Assembly (NCBI RefSeq): GCF_001428895.1 | Contig: NZ_LMJA01000012.1 | Location: 63,313-127,312, forward strand | Length of the DNA stretch: 64,000 nucleotides | Reading direction: 5' to 3' | Source: Mycobacterium sp. Root265 | GTDB taxonomy: Bacteria; Actinomycetota; Actinomycetes; Mycobacteriales; Mycobacteriaceae | In this document: positions 34,001 to 42,103 of the stretch, piece after piece | How the letters are laid out: the number at the start of each line of letters is the position of its first letter | Numbering within the stretch: the stretch's first letter is position 1 | Notes under the pieces: model-generated | Databases searched by the model: none | What the model was told of the DNA's origin: nothing | The model's input: only the letters and a program-made list of their open reading frames with translations | Made by a program: the position numbers and the translations under genes

Positions 34001-34191
34001 GGCCGCGTAGCCGGTTTCGGTTCGGGCGCCTGGTTCTCCGGTGCCGGGGCGGACTCGGCGGGACTCGATGACTCGGTGCCGGTGGAATCCGGGTCCGCCG
34101 AAGCCGTGGCCGGGCTGATGCCATATCCGATACCGAGCGCCACTGCCAGCACTCCGATACGACCGATGTACTTTGCGTAATCCATTGCCAT
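31069..34191 (-). CDS. Secreted beta-propeller / parallel beta-helix protein
   Basis: A 1,040-residue exported protein. A signal sequence ([20 protein letters not shown], cleaved near ATASA-DP) precedes a Pro/Ala/Glu-rich linker (about 35-235). Then come a VCBS/Ig-like repeat (about 240-320: [16 protein letters not shown]), at least six YVTN-type propeller blades (about 325-620: [40 protein letters not shown]), a second VCBS-like repeat (about 625-720: [16 protein letters not shown]) and a right-handed beta-helix (about 735-1020: [40 protein letters not shown]). The helix resembles polysaccharide lyase/hydrolase folds, but no catalytic set is clear. Adhesion or glycan binding is plausible. 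Start ATG 34191 or 34185. Confidence 0.85.
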   Translation of the reverse strand: MAMDYAKYIGRIGVLAVALGIGYGISPATASADPDSTGTESSSPAESAPAPENQAPEPKPATRPGAKQAPKTATVRPRTVRGTGCATCRGRDEPTALTPRATIEAPADAEPGIRSVEPTPKDPEPAAPPVAAPAAVSSAEPQPVPEVAQPPEIAAPTTTEEVAIAPSADGIPDLPDEIPAAWALLAWTRKQSEETFALAAALPDGAPSASPTQQSPDQTTGAVTGAINGTDPESIPLIYTVSGVTPAKGTVVVNRATGAYTYTPTAAARLAAGVTAGPDVDSFSVAVSDGVNVTTVTVTVPVLPSALSAPTTKGVGAYPTSVVVSSTKIYVSNAGSNTVSVIDRATGASSTIKVVSEPKALALSPDGTRLYVGGSNAVSVINTATNTVLHKVATNGGQIYGIEISANGQRAYVTNSGKNTVSVIDTSATPKVIATVAVGSQPRGIVVAGNRLYVANWGSGSVSVIDTTTNTAVRAPIAVGANPSDLTVSADGSRVYVTNYGSGTVSVLNPATAAPLVGTITVGAQPMGVALGPDGSVLYVANGRDTISVIDTATRTVISTVAGDPAPESGSHRLALSPDGRQIYLTDMADNALRTLTIVRGNTAPTAGTPTVGTPNAQTGAVSGNLNFTDADGDPLTYTVLTPPANGTLSINSAGTYTFTPTQAARNAAARAASTVTFSVRAGDGTATGTVTVTVPITPGQTTVPGDSTSLLQSMFDALRPGDTLTLAPQTYQHSGVLTIRVPGVTIIGNGATLYATNDNTSSVQILADNVTLKDITLGAALTGPRYYAPQHHKLVIMADHVTVTNVVINGSAGAGIYVDGSGYFELNDVRVIRSRADGIHMTNGSHDGVVNNPYTEWTGDDGVAVVSYLPDAAISRNITINNPTVNGTVWGRGISVVGGQNITYNNITVSNTDSAGIYVASEWSYNTHGVNGVRINGGTVTNANTNPATVHGAILLYAGNAGTRLDDVTITNLTVRNTPVSAGRIFGMITENGGTFSNIVFSNLTLQQAGPLAAWYANVPASSYRLISILLNGAPVNGL

Positions 34192-34457
34192 GGCTCGGCC
34201 CGTCCGCTTCTCGAGAACGTGTGCTATTCGATTATCGACTTCGCGATCATGTCGTCTTTATTGCCGGATTGTGTGCCATTTCAATGAATTCGATGCAAAC
34301 TCGCTGGCTGAAACCCCTGACTTCGCTTGAGGACTCGCCGCCCGCCCAATACAAGAGTTTGCTGAAATTGAAGAATGGTACGGAGTGTGCCGCATAACTA
34401 TGCCGCCTAGGCGATTAGCCAGAATTGCCGATCACTGTGCCATTCATCAATGGCGGC
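34192..34457. other. AT-rich non-coding island upstream of the secreted propeller/helix gene
   Basis: This stretch has roughly balanced base composition by eye, clearly lower GC than the flanking genes. It includes runs such as TTCAATGAATTCGATGC and [16 protein letters not shown] see no convincing gene: a 74-codon frame (34173-34397) has no family features and starts inside the neighbouring gene. Such islands are typical targets of the mycobacterial H-NS-like protein Lsr2, here upstream of a surface protein gene. No strong inverted repeat was found. Confidence 0.55.
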
Positions 34458-34491
34458 TTGCTTTCACCGTGCCCGGTAATACAGTGACCCC
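34458..34491 (+). promoter_or_regulatory. Leaderless promoter of the small membrane protein
   Basis: TTGCTT (34458-34463), a 16-base spacer, TACAGT (34480-34485) and exactly six bases lead to the A of ATG 34492. This is a textbook leaderless arrangement and supports the next short gene being real. Confidence 0.55.
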
Positions 34492-34728
34492 ATGGTGTTG
34501 ATGTTCATGGTGCGGATCATCGACGTGGTGGTGCGCGCGGTGCGGCTGATGGCGAGCGGCTCGGCCGCCGGCATCGCGCTGCTGGTGTTGGTCGTCGTGC
34601 TGTTCGCCGCGGGCGCCGTCTCGGTCGTCGCGCTCGGAGCCTGGCTGCTCGCCACGATGCAGAACAACCACGGCTGGATGGACGCGGTGCTGCCCTGCGC
34701 ACTCGGTGGCACCTGCCCCGCGTGGTGA
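34492..34728 (+). CDS. Small membrane protein, unknown function
   Basis: A 78-residue protein. One amphipathic basic segment (FMVRIIDVVVRAVRLMASGS) is followed by a strong membrane helix (about 24-52: AAGIALLVLVVVLFAAGAVS) and a short polar tail containing two Cys (DAVLPCALGGTCPAW). I do not recognise the family. Support comes from the leaderless promoter and the biased, clean reading frame. It converges with nagA, seven bases between stops. Confidence 0.5.
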   Translation: MVLMFMVRIIDVVVRAVRLMASGSAAGIALLVLVVVLFAAGAVSVVALGAWLLATMQNNHGWMDAVLPCALGGTCPAW

Positions 34729-34735
34729 GTGAGCG

Positions 34736-35860
34736 CTAGACCCACGACCCCCGGTGCAGCACACCGGTGACGGCGAGGTCCTCATCGAGGGCCACCAGGT
34801 CTGCGGTGGCCCCGGCCGTCAGCTCGTTCGCCGGGAGCCCGAGGGACCGGGCCGGGTTGATCGAGGATTGGGCGACCGCCTGCAGCAGTGCCGCATCGCG
34901 GTCCAGCCCGCTGTGCTGCACGGCGAACCGGAACACCCGGTCCATGGTGGCGGTGCTGCCGGCGATGGTGTCGGTGCCTGCTACCCGCGCCACCCCGTCG
35001 ACGACGTCCACCCCGAGCGGGCCCAGTTCGTAGCGTCCGTCCGACATACCGGTGGCGGCCATGGCGTCGGTGATCAGCGAGACACGCTGCGTGCCAACGC
35101 TTTGGGTGACGAACCGGTAGATTGCCGGGTCGATGTGCACGCCGTCGGTGATCAGCTCGACGGTCACCCGGGGGTCCTCCAGCAGCGCGATGACCGGGCC
35201 CGGTTCGCGACGGTCGATCGGGCGCATCGCATTGAACAGGTGGGTGCCGACGGTGGCACCCGCGTCGATGGCCGACCGCGCCTGCGCATAGCTGGCTTCG
35301 GTGTGCCCGACCGCGGCCACCACCCCGGCGGCGGTGAGTTGGGCGATGGCCGCGAGCGCGCCGTCGCGTTCAGGGGCCAGCGTCACCATCGTCACGGCGC
35401 CGTCGGCGGCGGCGAGTACCCGGTCGATCTCGGCGGGATCCGGGTCACGCATGAGGGCGGGCTGGTGTGCCCCGCACCGGTGCACCGACAGCCACGGGCC
35501 TTCCAGATGGATACCGGCCAGCACCCCAGACCGGACGTCGGCGGCCAAACTGCGCACCTGCTGCAGCAATTCGTCGGGGGCGGCGGTCACCAGCGAGGCG
35601 ATCAGCGTGGTGGTGCCGTGCCTGCGGTGCAACGCGGCCGCGGTCGCGGTCTCCTGCACCGAGGCGGCGGAGAAGTTCGCGCCACCGCCGCCGTGCAGGT
35701 GGGTGTCGACGAACCCGGGCACCACGATGCCCAGCTCATGATCCGGGCGGCCCGGGGGCGCCCCGGCACCGACGGCGCGGATCGTGCCGTCGGCGACGTC
35801 AATCCAGCCGGGCCGCAACAGATCCGCGCCCGTCAGCAGGGTGTCGGCGGCCAGCAGCAC
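34736..35860 (-). CDS. nagA: N-acetylglucosamine-6-phosphate deacetylase
   Basis: A 374-residue amidohydrolase that removes acetate from GlcNAc-6-P. Motifs: [16 protein letters not shown], the catalytic-site HLEGPWLSVHRCGAH (metal Glu), AVGHTEASYAQARSAIDAGA, THLFNAMRPIDRREPG, ELITDGVHIDPAI and the catalytic Asp in SLITDAMAATGMSDGRYEL. The GTG at 35860 directly abuts the nagB stop, so nagB-nagA are coupled. It is the last gene of an EIIA-nagB-nagA operon. Confidence 0.94.
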   Translation of the reverse strand: MLLAADTLLTGADLLRPGWIDVADGTIRAVGAGAPPGRPDHELGIVVPGFVDTHLHGGGGANFSAASVQETATAAALHRRHGTTTLIASLVTAAPDELLQQVRSLAADVRSGVLAGIHLEGPWLSVHRCGAHQPALMRDPDPAEIDRVLAAADGAVTMVTLAPERDGALAAIAQLTAAGVVAAVGHTEASYAQARSAIDAGATVGTHLFNAMRPIDRREPGPVIALLEDPRVTVELITDGVHIDPAIYRFVTQSVGTQRVSLITDAMAATGMSDGRYELGPLGVDVVDGVARVAGTDTIAGSTATMDRVFRFAVQHSGLDRDAALLQAVAQSSINPARSLGLPANELTAGATADLVALDEDLAVTGVLHRGSWV

Positions 35861-36646
35861 TCAGATGCCCTGCCAGTCGGGTTTGGAGCGGTGCGTCTCG
35901 CGGTAGTAGTCGGCCAGCTGCAGCCGCCGGGCCGCGGCGTCGTCGAGCAGCACCGTCACGTGCGGGTGATGTTGCAGCACCGATCCCGGCCACATCGCAC
36001 TCACCGCACCCTCGACGAGGTGGTGCACCGCTTCGGCCTTCTGCCGGCCGGTGGCCACCAGCACGACATGGCGGGCATCGAGGATGGTGGCCAGCCCCTG
36101 GGTCAGGCAGTGGGTGGGCACCGCGTCGATATCGTCGTCGAAGAAGCGGGCGTTGTCCGAACGGGTCTGCGCGGTCAGGGTTTTGATGCGGGTGCGCGAG
36201 GCCAGCGACGAGCCGGGTTCGTTGAAACCGATATGCCCGTCGGTGCCGATCCCGAGGATCTGCAGGTCGATGCCGCCGGCCGCCCGGATGGACCCCTCGT
36301 AGGCGATGCAGGCGGCCGGGATGTCGGCGGCCAGGCCGTCGGGGCCCTGCACCGCGCCGGGCGCGAAATCCACCCGGGACACGAACACGTTGTCGATGAC
36401 GTTGCGGTAGCGCTCGGGATGCTCGGCCGGCAGGCCCACGTATTCGTCGAGGGTGAAGCCGCGGACCTGGCTGAACGAGATCTGCCCTGCCGCACAACGG
36501 GTCACGAGTTCGTCGTAGATCGCCAGCGGGGATGACCCGGTGGCCAGGCCGAGCACCGCGTCGGGCTTGCGGTGCAGTAGCGCAGTGATCGCGTCGGCGG
36601 CCACGGTGCCGATCTCGGGCGGGCCCGCAAGGATGATGACCTCCAT
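35861..36646 (-). CDS. nagB: Glucosamine-6-phosphate deaminase
   Basis: A 261-residue isomerase/deaminase making fructose-6-phosphate and ammonia from GlcN-6-P. Signatures: VLGLATGSSPLAIYDELV (phosphate loop), RGFTLDEYVGLPAEHPERYR, LQILGIGTDGHIGFNEPGSS and ASRTRIKTLTAQTRSDNARF. The catalytic Asp (LDEY) and the GxDGHIxFNEP loop are intact. Its ATG overlaps the EIIA stop (TGATG). Confidence 0.95.
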   Translation of the reverse strand: MEVIILAGPPEIGTVAADAITALLHRKPDAVLGLATGSSPLAIYDELVTRCAAGQISFSQVRGFTLDEYVGLPAEHPERYRNVIDNVFVSRVDFAPGAVQGPDGLAADIPAACIAYEGSIRAAGGIDLQILGIGTDGHIGFNEPGSSLASRTRIKTLTAQTRSDNARFFDDDIDAVPTHCLTQGLATILDARHVVLVATGRQKAEAVHHLVEGAVSAMWPGSVLQHHPHVTVLLDDAAARRLQLADYYRETHRSKPDWQGI

Positions 36647-37107
36647 CAGCGACTCGCCACGAACAGCTCGTCGCCGGACGCGATGGGCGCGTCGAGCGCC
36701 GCGGTCACCGAGATGTTGGCCGGTTCACGTTCGTCCATCACCACCACCGGCACGATCGGATCGAGTCCCTTGGCGACGATGGCCGGGACGTCGAAGGTGA
36801 TCACCGGCTGTCCGGCGCTGACCTGCTCCCCCTGCTGCAGGTGCGTGGTGAAGCCCTCGCCGTCGAGCGCGACGGTGTCCAGTCCGAGGTGCACCAGCAC
36901 GCCGACATTGTCGGGGGTCAGCACGACGAAGGCGTGCGGCATCAGCTTGAGCAGTCGGCCGCTGACCGGCGCGACGGCGGTGATGACTTCGCGCGGCGGG
37001 TCGATCGCGGCACCGTAACCCACCATGCCCTGGGCGAACACCGGGTCGGGGACATCGCCGAGGGCCACCGCGCGCCCGGTTACCGGGGCGATCACTGTCG
37101 TCGTCAT
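36646..37107 (-). CDS. crr: PTS glucose-type EIIA component (Crr-like)
   Basis: A 153-residue phosphocarrier, start ATG 37107 (TTTVIAPVTGRAVALGDVPD). Both histidines of the EIIA-Glc fold are present: LMPHAFVVLTPDN and the phospho-accepting VLVHLGLDTVALDGEGF. It receives phosphate from HPr and passes it to the EIIB domain of the divergent EIICB permease at 37175. In E. coli NagE the EIIA is fused; here it is a separate gene in the nag operon. Confidence 0.93.
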   Translation of the reverse strand: MTTTVIAPVTGRAVALGDVPDPVFAQGMVGYGAAIDPPREVITAVAPVSGRLLKLMPHAFVVLTPDNVGVLVHLGLDTVALDGEGFTTHLQQGEQVSAGQPVITFDVPAIVAKGLDPIVPVVVMDEREPANISVTAALDAPIASGDELFVASR

Positions 37108-37162
37108 GGTCCCAACACTACGAGCGTCGCCGAACATGGTCTTGGCTTCGCCGCTTCTCGTT

Positions 37163-37174
37163 TAAGCTCCCCGC
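37163..37174 (+). promoter_or_regulatory. Leaderless promoter of the EIICB gene
   Basis: TAAGCT (37163-37168) followed by exactly six bases leads to the A of ATG 37175. A weak -35, CTTGGC (37141-37146), is 16 bases upstream. GGTCTTGGC at 37138-37146 shows only a vague half-site resemblance to DasR-type operators (TGGTCTAGACCA), so the regulator is unknown. Confidence 0.5.
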
Positions 37175-38713
37175 ATGGGTGGGTCGACGAAATCTCAAAG
37201 CAGTCGCCGAATTCCGGGATTCGCGCAGTTACAGCGGCTCGGCAAGAGCCTCATGCTGCCGATCGCGGTGCTACCGGCGGCCGGCATCCTGCTGAGACTG
37301 GGCCAACCGGACCTGCTGGGCCGCATCGAGGCGCCCGTCATCGGGCCGTTCTTCCAGGCGATGAGCGCCGCGGGCGGCGCGCTGTTCGACAACCTCGCAC
37401 TGCTGTTCGCCGTCGGTGTGGCGATCGGTTTCGCGAAGAAGGCCGACGGCTCCACCGCGCTGGCCGCCGTCGTCGGCTACCTGGTGATGGACAAGGTCTT
37501 CGAGACCATGTCGCCGTTCGTGCTCGACGGAGTGCTCGACAAGGCCGGCGAGCAGGCGCAGATCAACTACAGCGTCTTCGGTGGCATCGTCATCGGCCTG
37601 CTGACCGCGTGGCTGTTCGACAAGTACCACACCATCGAACTGCCTTCCTATCTCGGCTTTTTCGGCGGCCGCCGGTTCGTCCCCATCGTGGTCTCGCTGA
37701 CCAGCCTGTTCGTCTCGTTCGCGATGAGCTACTTCTATCCGATCTTCGACGCCGGGCTGACCAGCCTGGGCCAGTTCATCGGCGGCGCCGGCGCGCTGGG
37801 TGCGTTCGTCTACGGGTTCGCCAACCGCATGCTGATTCCGGTGGGCCTGCATCACATCCCGAACTCCTACATCTGGTTCCTCTACGGCGACTACGACACC
37901 CCCGAGGGCGTCGTGACCGGTGAGCTGACCCGGTTCGCCGCGGGCGATCCCACCGGCGGGCATCTCACCGCCGGGTTCTATCCGATCCTGATGTTCGGTC
38001 TGCCGGCCGCGGCGCTGGCGATGATCCACGTGGCCAACAAGAAGCAGCGTAAGGTCGCCGTCGGCATTCTGTCCGCGGCGGCGCTGACGGCGTTCCTCAC
38101 CGGCGTGACCGAGCCGTTGGAGTTCGCGTTCATGTTCGTGGCGTTCCCGCTGTACGTGATCCACGCGGTGCTGACCGGGCTGTCGCTGGCGATCGCCTAC
38201 CTGCTGGACATCCACCTGGGCTTCTCGTTCTCCGCGGGGCTGATCGATCTGCTGCTGTACGGCACCGCGCCGGCGGCCAAGAACATCCCGCTGCTCATCG
38301 GGATGGGCGTGGCGTTCGCCGTCATCTACTACCTGCTGTTCCGGTTCGCGATCACCCGGTGGAACATGCGCACCCCGGGCCGCGAGCCCGAGGAGGAGTT
38401 CGAGGCCGAGGAGGCCGCGAATCTCGGTGAGGTCGGTGTTTCCGCCACGGCGGTGGCCACCGTCGATGCGCCGGTGCGCGCCGACACCAAGGCCGAGCAG
38501 GTCATCGCGGCGTTCGGCGGCCGGGACAACCTGGTCAATGTGGATGCCTGCATCACCCGGCTGCGGATGGAGGTTGCCGATCCGGCCAAGGTCGATCAGG
38601 CCCGGCTGAAGAGCCTCGGTGCGGCCGGGGTGATCGAGGTGGGCAGCAACGTGCAGGCGGTGTTCGGCACCGAGGCCGAGGCGCTCAAGAACGCCATCAA
38701 GGACGTGCTGTAA
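37175..38713 (+). CDS. nagE: PTS EIICB permease, N-acetylglucosamine/glucose type
   Basis: A 512-residue protein. The IIC domain (about 10-395) has roughly ten membrane segments starting LQRLGKSLMLPIAVLPAAGI, with the sugar-binding region TGVTEPLEFAFMFVAFPLYV and PVGLHHIPNSYIWFLYGDYD. The C-terminal EIIB domain (about 440-512) has the phosphorylated cysteine in NVDACITRLRMEVADP. It is divergent from EIIA-nagB-nagA, which points to GlcNAc as substrate rather than glucose. It abuts the stop of the opposing chorismate mutase gene. Confidence 0.92.
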   Translation: MGGSTKSQSSRRIPGFAQLQRLGKSLMLPIAVLPAAGILLRLGQPDLLGRIEAPVIGPFFQAMSAAGGALFDNLALLFAVGVAIGFAKKADGSTALAAVVGYLVMDKVFETMSPFVLDGVLDKAGEQAQINYSVFGGIVIGLLTAWLFDKYHTIELPSYLGFFGGRRFVPIVVSLTSLFVSFAMSYFYPIFDAGLTSLGQFIGGAGALGAFVYGFANRMLIPVGLHHIPNSYIWFLYGDYDTPEGVVTGELTRFAAGDPTGGHLTAGFYPILMFGLPAAALAMIHVANKKQRKVAVGILSAAALTAFLTGVTEPLEFAFMFVAFPLYVIHAVLTGLSLAIAYLLDIHLGFSFSAGLIDLLLYGTAPAAKNIPLLIGMGVAFAVIYYLLFRFAITRWNMRTPGREPEEEFEAEEAANLGEVGVSATAVATVDAPVRADTKAEQVIAAFGGRDNLVNVDACITRLRMEVADPAKVDQARLKSLGAAGVIEVGSNVQAVFGTEAEALKNAIKDVL

Positions 38714-39262
38714 CTAGCCGCAGTAGTCGTGGGTGGCGTATTCCAGCGCCCGCCGGTACAGCGGATCCAGGCCCCGGTTGGCCACCACCTCGTTGATGCT
38801 GGCACCCACCTCGGCGCGGCAACTCGGGGACTGTAGTGCCGGCCACTGGTGCGCGATCTCGCTGACCATGGTCTGGTTGAGGCCGTCGATCGTGGTGCGC
38901 GTCGACGCGAGGTCGGGTGCGGTGTCCGGCGCGGCGGCCGGGTCGACCTTCCAGTCGCCGAACAGGCTGTACTGCAACGACACCGTCGCGTCGATCTGGT
39001 CGCGGAACACCTCGCGGACGTACGCCGGGTCGGCACCCTGCGCCTGCGCCGCGGTTGCCACGGTGTCCAGGACCTGCGCTTCACGCTGCGGGTCCTGGAT
39101 CTGCCCGCCGGTCAGGTACTTGCTGGCCGCCACGGGTTCGGCGGTGAGCAGGCGCTGCGCGGCGGCGTCGACCAGCGGGTGCAGCGGGCTGAGCACATCG
39201 GCGCCCGCCACCGGTGCGGCGGCAACCGCCAAGGCCGCCAACGGGATCGCGAGACCGCGCAT
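38714..39262 (-). CDS. Secreted chorismate mutase (AroQ gamma class)
   Basis: A 182-residue exported protein like Mtb Rv1885c. A signal peptide ([20 protein letters not shown], cut near AGA-DV) precedes the all-helical domain LVDAAAQRLLTAEPVAASKY, REAQVLDTVATAAQAQGADP, YVREVFRDQIDATVSLQYSL. The catalytic Arg/Lys/Glu residues of the gamma subclass fall in these helices. Two C-terminal Cys (SPSCRAEVG, THDYCG) can form a disulfide. It would convert chorismate to prephenate outside the membrane, where the purpose is unknown. Its ATG overlaps the deacylase stop (TGATG). Confidence 0.9.
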   Translation of the reverse strand: MRGLAIPLAALAVAAAPVAGADVLSPLHPLVDAAAQRLLTAEPVAASKYLTGGQIQDPQREAQVLDTVATAAQAQGADPAYVREVFRDQIDATVSLQYSLFGDWKVDPAAAPDTAPDLASTRTTIDGLNQTMVSEIAHQWPALQSPSCRAEVGASINEVVANRGLDPLYRRALEYATHDYCG

Positions 39263-41022
39263 CAGCGGCTCCCGCGGACCAGTCGTCCCGGCCGGGCACC
39301 GGTGTCCACCCCGTCGCGGCGGGTGATGACCCCGTTGACGACGGTGGCGGTGTAGCCGGAGGCGCCCTGCACCAGGCGGTGCCCGCCGGCGGGCAGGTCA
39401 TAGGCCATCCGCGGGGCGTGCAGGGTCAGCGCATCGAGGTCGATCACGTTGACATCAGCCTTCTTTCCGATCGCGATCACCCCGCGGTCGGTCAGCCCGA
39501 ACAGTTGCGCGGTGTCATGGGACTGCTTGCGGATCACGTACTCCAGCGGCAGCTTATCGCCGCGGTGCCGGTCGCGCGCCCAGTGCGTGAGCAGGAACGT
39601 CGGGTAGGAGGCGTCGCAGATCATGCTGCAGTGCGCGCCGCCGTCGGACAGGCCGAGCACCCCGGCGGGGTGGGTCAGCATCTCACGGATGGCGTCGTGA
39701 TTGCCCTCTGCGTAGTTGAACATCGGCAGCATCAGCATGGTGGCGGCGTCGGCCTCCAGCATGAGGTCGTACATCGTGGTCAGCACGTCCTCACCGCGGG
39801 CCTTGGCGATCGCGGACACCGTGCGCTCGGCGGTGGGTTCGTAGTCGGGCGGGTTGCCCAGCGAGTAGAGCCGGTCACCCGAGTACTGCGCCAGCGCGAA
39901 CATGCCGTCGAAGAGCACGTTCGGGTCGACGGGCAGGTCCTCTTCGGACAGGATCGCCGCGCGCACAGCGGGTTCGGCGAGCTTGGCGGCCAGTTCTTCG
40001 CGGCTCAGCGCAGCCTTGAGCTTGCGGTAGGTGGGCCGGTGGGTGAAGGCGTGGTGGCCCGGGAAGCCGAGCAGCATGCCGAACGGTCGCGCGGCGACCT
40101 GCGGGTAGAGCCGGCTGCCCGCCTGGTGGGCGGCCGCGGACAGGTCGAGTTGTTCGCGCCACAGGTTGGGGTCGGCGTCGACCTGGATGAGGGCGAAGCT
40201 CAGCGCGCAGTCGATCTCCTCGCCGAGGCGGCGCATCCACTCCAATTCCTTTCGGGGCGCGACGATGTCCTCACCGGCGGCGCCCTGCGGGGCAAGTTCG
40301 AACACCGCACCGCCGCCGGCCGCAGTGGCCCGGCCGAGCGCGAACAGTTCGTCCTCGGCGGCGAAGGTTCCGGGCACGGGTTCGCCGTCCATGGCGCGGT
40401 GGGCCAATGTGCGCGAGGACGAGAAGCCCAGGGCCCCGGCCTCGATGGCCTCCTGCACGATCCGGCTCATCGCGGCGATGTCGTCGGGGGTGGCCGCTTC
40501 GTTGCGGGCGCCACGCTCCCCCATGGCGTACGCGCGGACGGTGCCGTGCGCGATCTGGCTACCCATGTCGACGGCGAGTTCGCGGCGGCCGATGACATCG
40601 AGGTACTCGGCGTAGGTCTCCCAGCCCCAGGTGATGCCCTCGGTGAGCGCGGTGCCCGGGATGTCCTCGACACCCTCCATCAGTTCGATGAGCCACTGTT
40701 CCTGGCCTGGCCGCACCGGCGCGAAGCCGACTCCGCAGTTGCCTGCGACGATGGTGGTGACACCGTGGTTGCTGGACGGCTCCAGCAGGTCGTCCCAGCT
40801 GACCTGGCCGTCGTAGTGGGTGTGGATGTCCACGAAGCCGGGCGCGACGATCTTGCCGGTGGCGTCGATGGTTTCGGCGGCCTCGGCCTGCAGGGTCGGG
40901 TCGCCGGTCCCGCGCCGGCGGACCTCGACGATCTTGCCGTTCTTGATACCGACGTCGGCGGTGAACCGGTCGGCCCCGGTGCCGTCGACGACGGTACCGC
41001 CGGTGATCAGTAGATCGAACAC
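39262..41022 (-). CDS. N-acyl-D-amino-acid deacylase family amidohydrolase
   Basis: A 586-residue enzyme. The GTG at 41022 has AAGGGAG seven bases upstream; the longer frame has no ribosome site. Metal-site motifs are [31 protein letters not shown] (Cys of the D-aminoacylase type), [13 protein letters not shown] and [20 protein letters not shown] (Asp). The C-terminus has [20 protein letters not shown] typical of amidohydrolase family 3. It would hydrolyse N-acyl-D-amino acids or related amides; Mtb Rv2913c is similar. It is coupled to the chorismate mutase gene, though the pairing has no obvious metabolic logic. Confidence 0.85.
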   Translation of the reverse strand: MFDLLITGGTVVDGTGADRFTADVGIKNGKIVEVRRRGTGDPTLQAEAAETIDATGKIVAPGFVDIHTHYDGQVSWDDLLEPSSNHGVTTIVAGNCGVGFAPVRPGQEQWLIELMEGVEDIPGTALTEGITWGWETYAEYLDVIGRRELAVDMGSQIAHGTVRAYAMGERGARNEAATPDDIAAMSRIVQEAIEAGALGFSSSRTLAHRAMDGEPVPGTFAAEDELFALGRATAAGGGAVFELAPQGAAGEDIVAPRKELEWMRRLGEEIDCALSFALIQVDADPNLWREQLDLSAAAHQAGSRLYPQVAARPFGMLLGFPGHHAFTHRPTYRKLKAALSREELAAKLAEPAVRAAILSEEDLPVDPNVLFDGMFALAQYSGDRLYSLGNPPDYEPTAERTVSAIAKARGEDVLTTMYDLMLEADAATMLMLPMFNYAEGNHDAIREMLTHPAGVLGLSDGGAHCSMICDASYPTFLLTHWARDRHRGDKLPLEYVIRKQSHDTAQLFGLTDRGVIAIGKKADVNVIDLDALTLHAPRMAYDLPAGGHRLVQGASGYTATVVNGVITRRDGVDTGARPGRLVRGSR

Positions 41023-41142
41023 GATGCACTCCCTTGGCCGGCGTCCCTTTCGTCGTGTGTAACACGACGGCACCGGCGGACTAGGCAGATTCGGAAAAGT
41101 GTTCACTGCCGGCGCGGCCCGGCGGCAGAACCCCGCCGAAGT

Positions 41143-41227
41143 CCCTAGGAGCGAGATCGAACGCACGGTTGTGAATCACGGCAGAGTCCGGTTATCCACA
41201 ACCCTCACGTCGATCTCGCTCCTAGGG
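41143..41227. repeat. 85-bp interrupted palindrome with perfect 18-bp outer arms
   Basis: The outer arms 41143-41160 (CCCTAGGAGCGAGATCGA) and 41210-41227 are exactly complementary. Inside, GGTTGTG (41167-41173) pairs with CACAACC (41197-41203) in the same register, each six bases from its outer arm. It lies in the 241-base gap between the divergent deacylase and AbiEi-like genes. The right arm ends three bases before a -10-like TAACCT (41231-41236). It may be a repeat element, a large operator or a structured transcript. Confidence 0.85.
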
Positions 41228-41263
41228 CCATAACCTGTCAGTCCCCCCGAACACCATGACTCC

Positions 41264-42103
41264 ATGACGCCGTTCGTGGGCAGCGAGGCCATCGCACACA
41301 GAGCCGTGACCCCGGGAATCCTGCGCTCGCAATACACCAGGATCCTGCCGAACATCTACGTCCTCAAGGGCACCGAACTCGACCTGGAGGTCCGCGCCCA
41401 CGCCGCCTGGCTGTGGTGCGGGCGGACCGGAGTCGTCGCGGGCCGCGCTGCCGCCGGTTTGTATCTCACACCGGGCGCCGTCACCGCCGATCTCATCGAA
41501 CTGATCGCGCTCAAGAGCAAACACCCACCCGATCTGATCGTCCGAAACGAGCGCATCGCGGTCGATGAGATCAGCGTCCGAGAGAATCTCCCGGTCACCA
41601 GCCCGGCCCGCACCGCACTGGACCTGGCCCGGTATCTGGAACGCGATGCGGCCGTCGCGATCCTGGATCCGTTGACCGCCGCCACGGGCATCACCAAGGA
41701 CGACATCTGGCGGCTGGCTGATCGCTACCGGGGAGCGCGCGGTATCCGGAATGCCGTCCCGGCCATCCTGCAAATCGATTCCGGCGCAGCATCACCGGAG
41801 GAAACCCGCGTCCGCCTCCTGTTGTCCGACGCCGGACTGCGTCCGACGCACTCCCAGATCAGGATCACCGACGGCTTCGAGGAAACGGTCATCGCCATGG
41901 GATGGCCCGATCTGAAGGTCGGGGTCAACTGCGATCGTTTCGCCACCCGAGGCCGTCACGCCGCGGAGATGGCCGAATTCCTGCAAAGCCAAGACTGGCT
42001 CACCGTCCATGCACTGCCCGGCCACAGCGATGGAAGTATCGTCTGGCGGACACGCAACGCGGTGTGGTCACGCCTCAGGAGGCGGCCTGCTGCGCCGCGC
42101 TGA
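41264..42103 (+). CDS. AbiEi-like / DUF559-type protein with degenerate nuclease-like C-terminus
   Basis: A 279-residue protein of a type found in many copies in actinobacteria. The N-terminal part matches the AbiEi-antitoxin-like family: EAIAHRAVTPGILRSQYTRI, NIYVLKGTELDLEVRAHAAW, VVAGRAAAGLYLT, LPVTSPARTALDLARYLERD and DRYRGARGIRNAVPAILQID. The C-terminal domain (about 180-270) is where DUF559/Vsr-like members read VEYDGxxH; here it is VNCDRFATRGRH, so the expected Glu and His of the nuclease core are missing. Function is unknown. The last 29 bases overlap the opposing TetR gene. Confidence 0.65.
   Translation: MTPFVGSEAIAHRAVTPGILRSQYTRILPNIYVLKGTELDLEVRAHAAWLWCGRTGVVAGRAAAGLYLTPGAVTADLIELIALKSKHPPDLIVRNERIAVDEISVRENLPVTSPARTALDLARYLERDAAVAILDPLTAATGITKDDIWRLADRYRGARGIRNAVPAILQIDSGAASPEETRVRLLLSDAGLRPTHSQIRITDGFEETVIAMGWPDLKVGVNCDRFATRGRHAAEMAEFLQSQDWLTVHALPGHSDGSIVWRTRNAVWSRLRRRPAAPR

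Noticed and set aside
34173-34397. 74-codon open frame in the AT-rich island
   Set aside because: Starts inside the opposing secreted-protein gene, no ribosome site, no recognisable features, and composition unlike the flanking genes.
41264-42103. Active DUF559/Vsr-like endonuclease
   Set aside because: The Glu and His expected in VEYDGxxH are missing, so I do not call nuclease activity.
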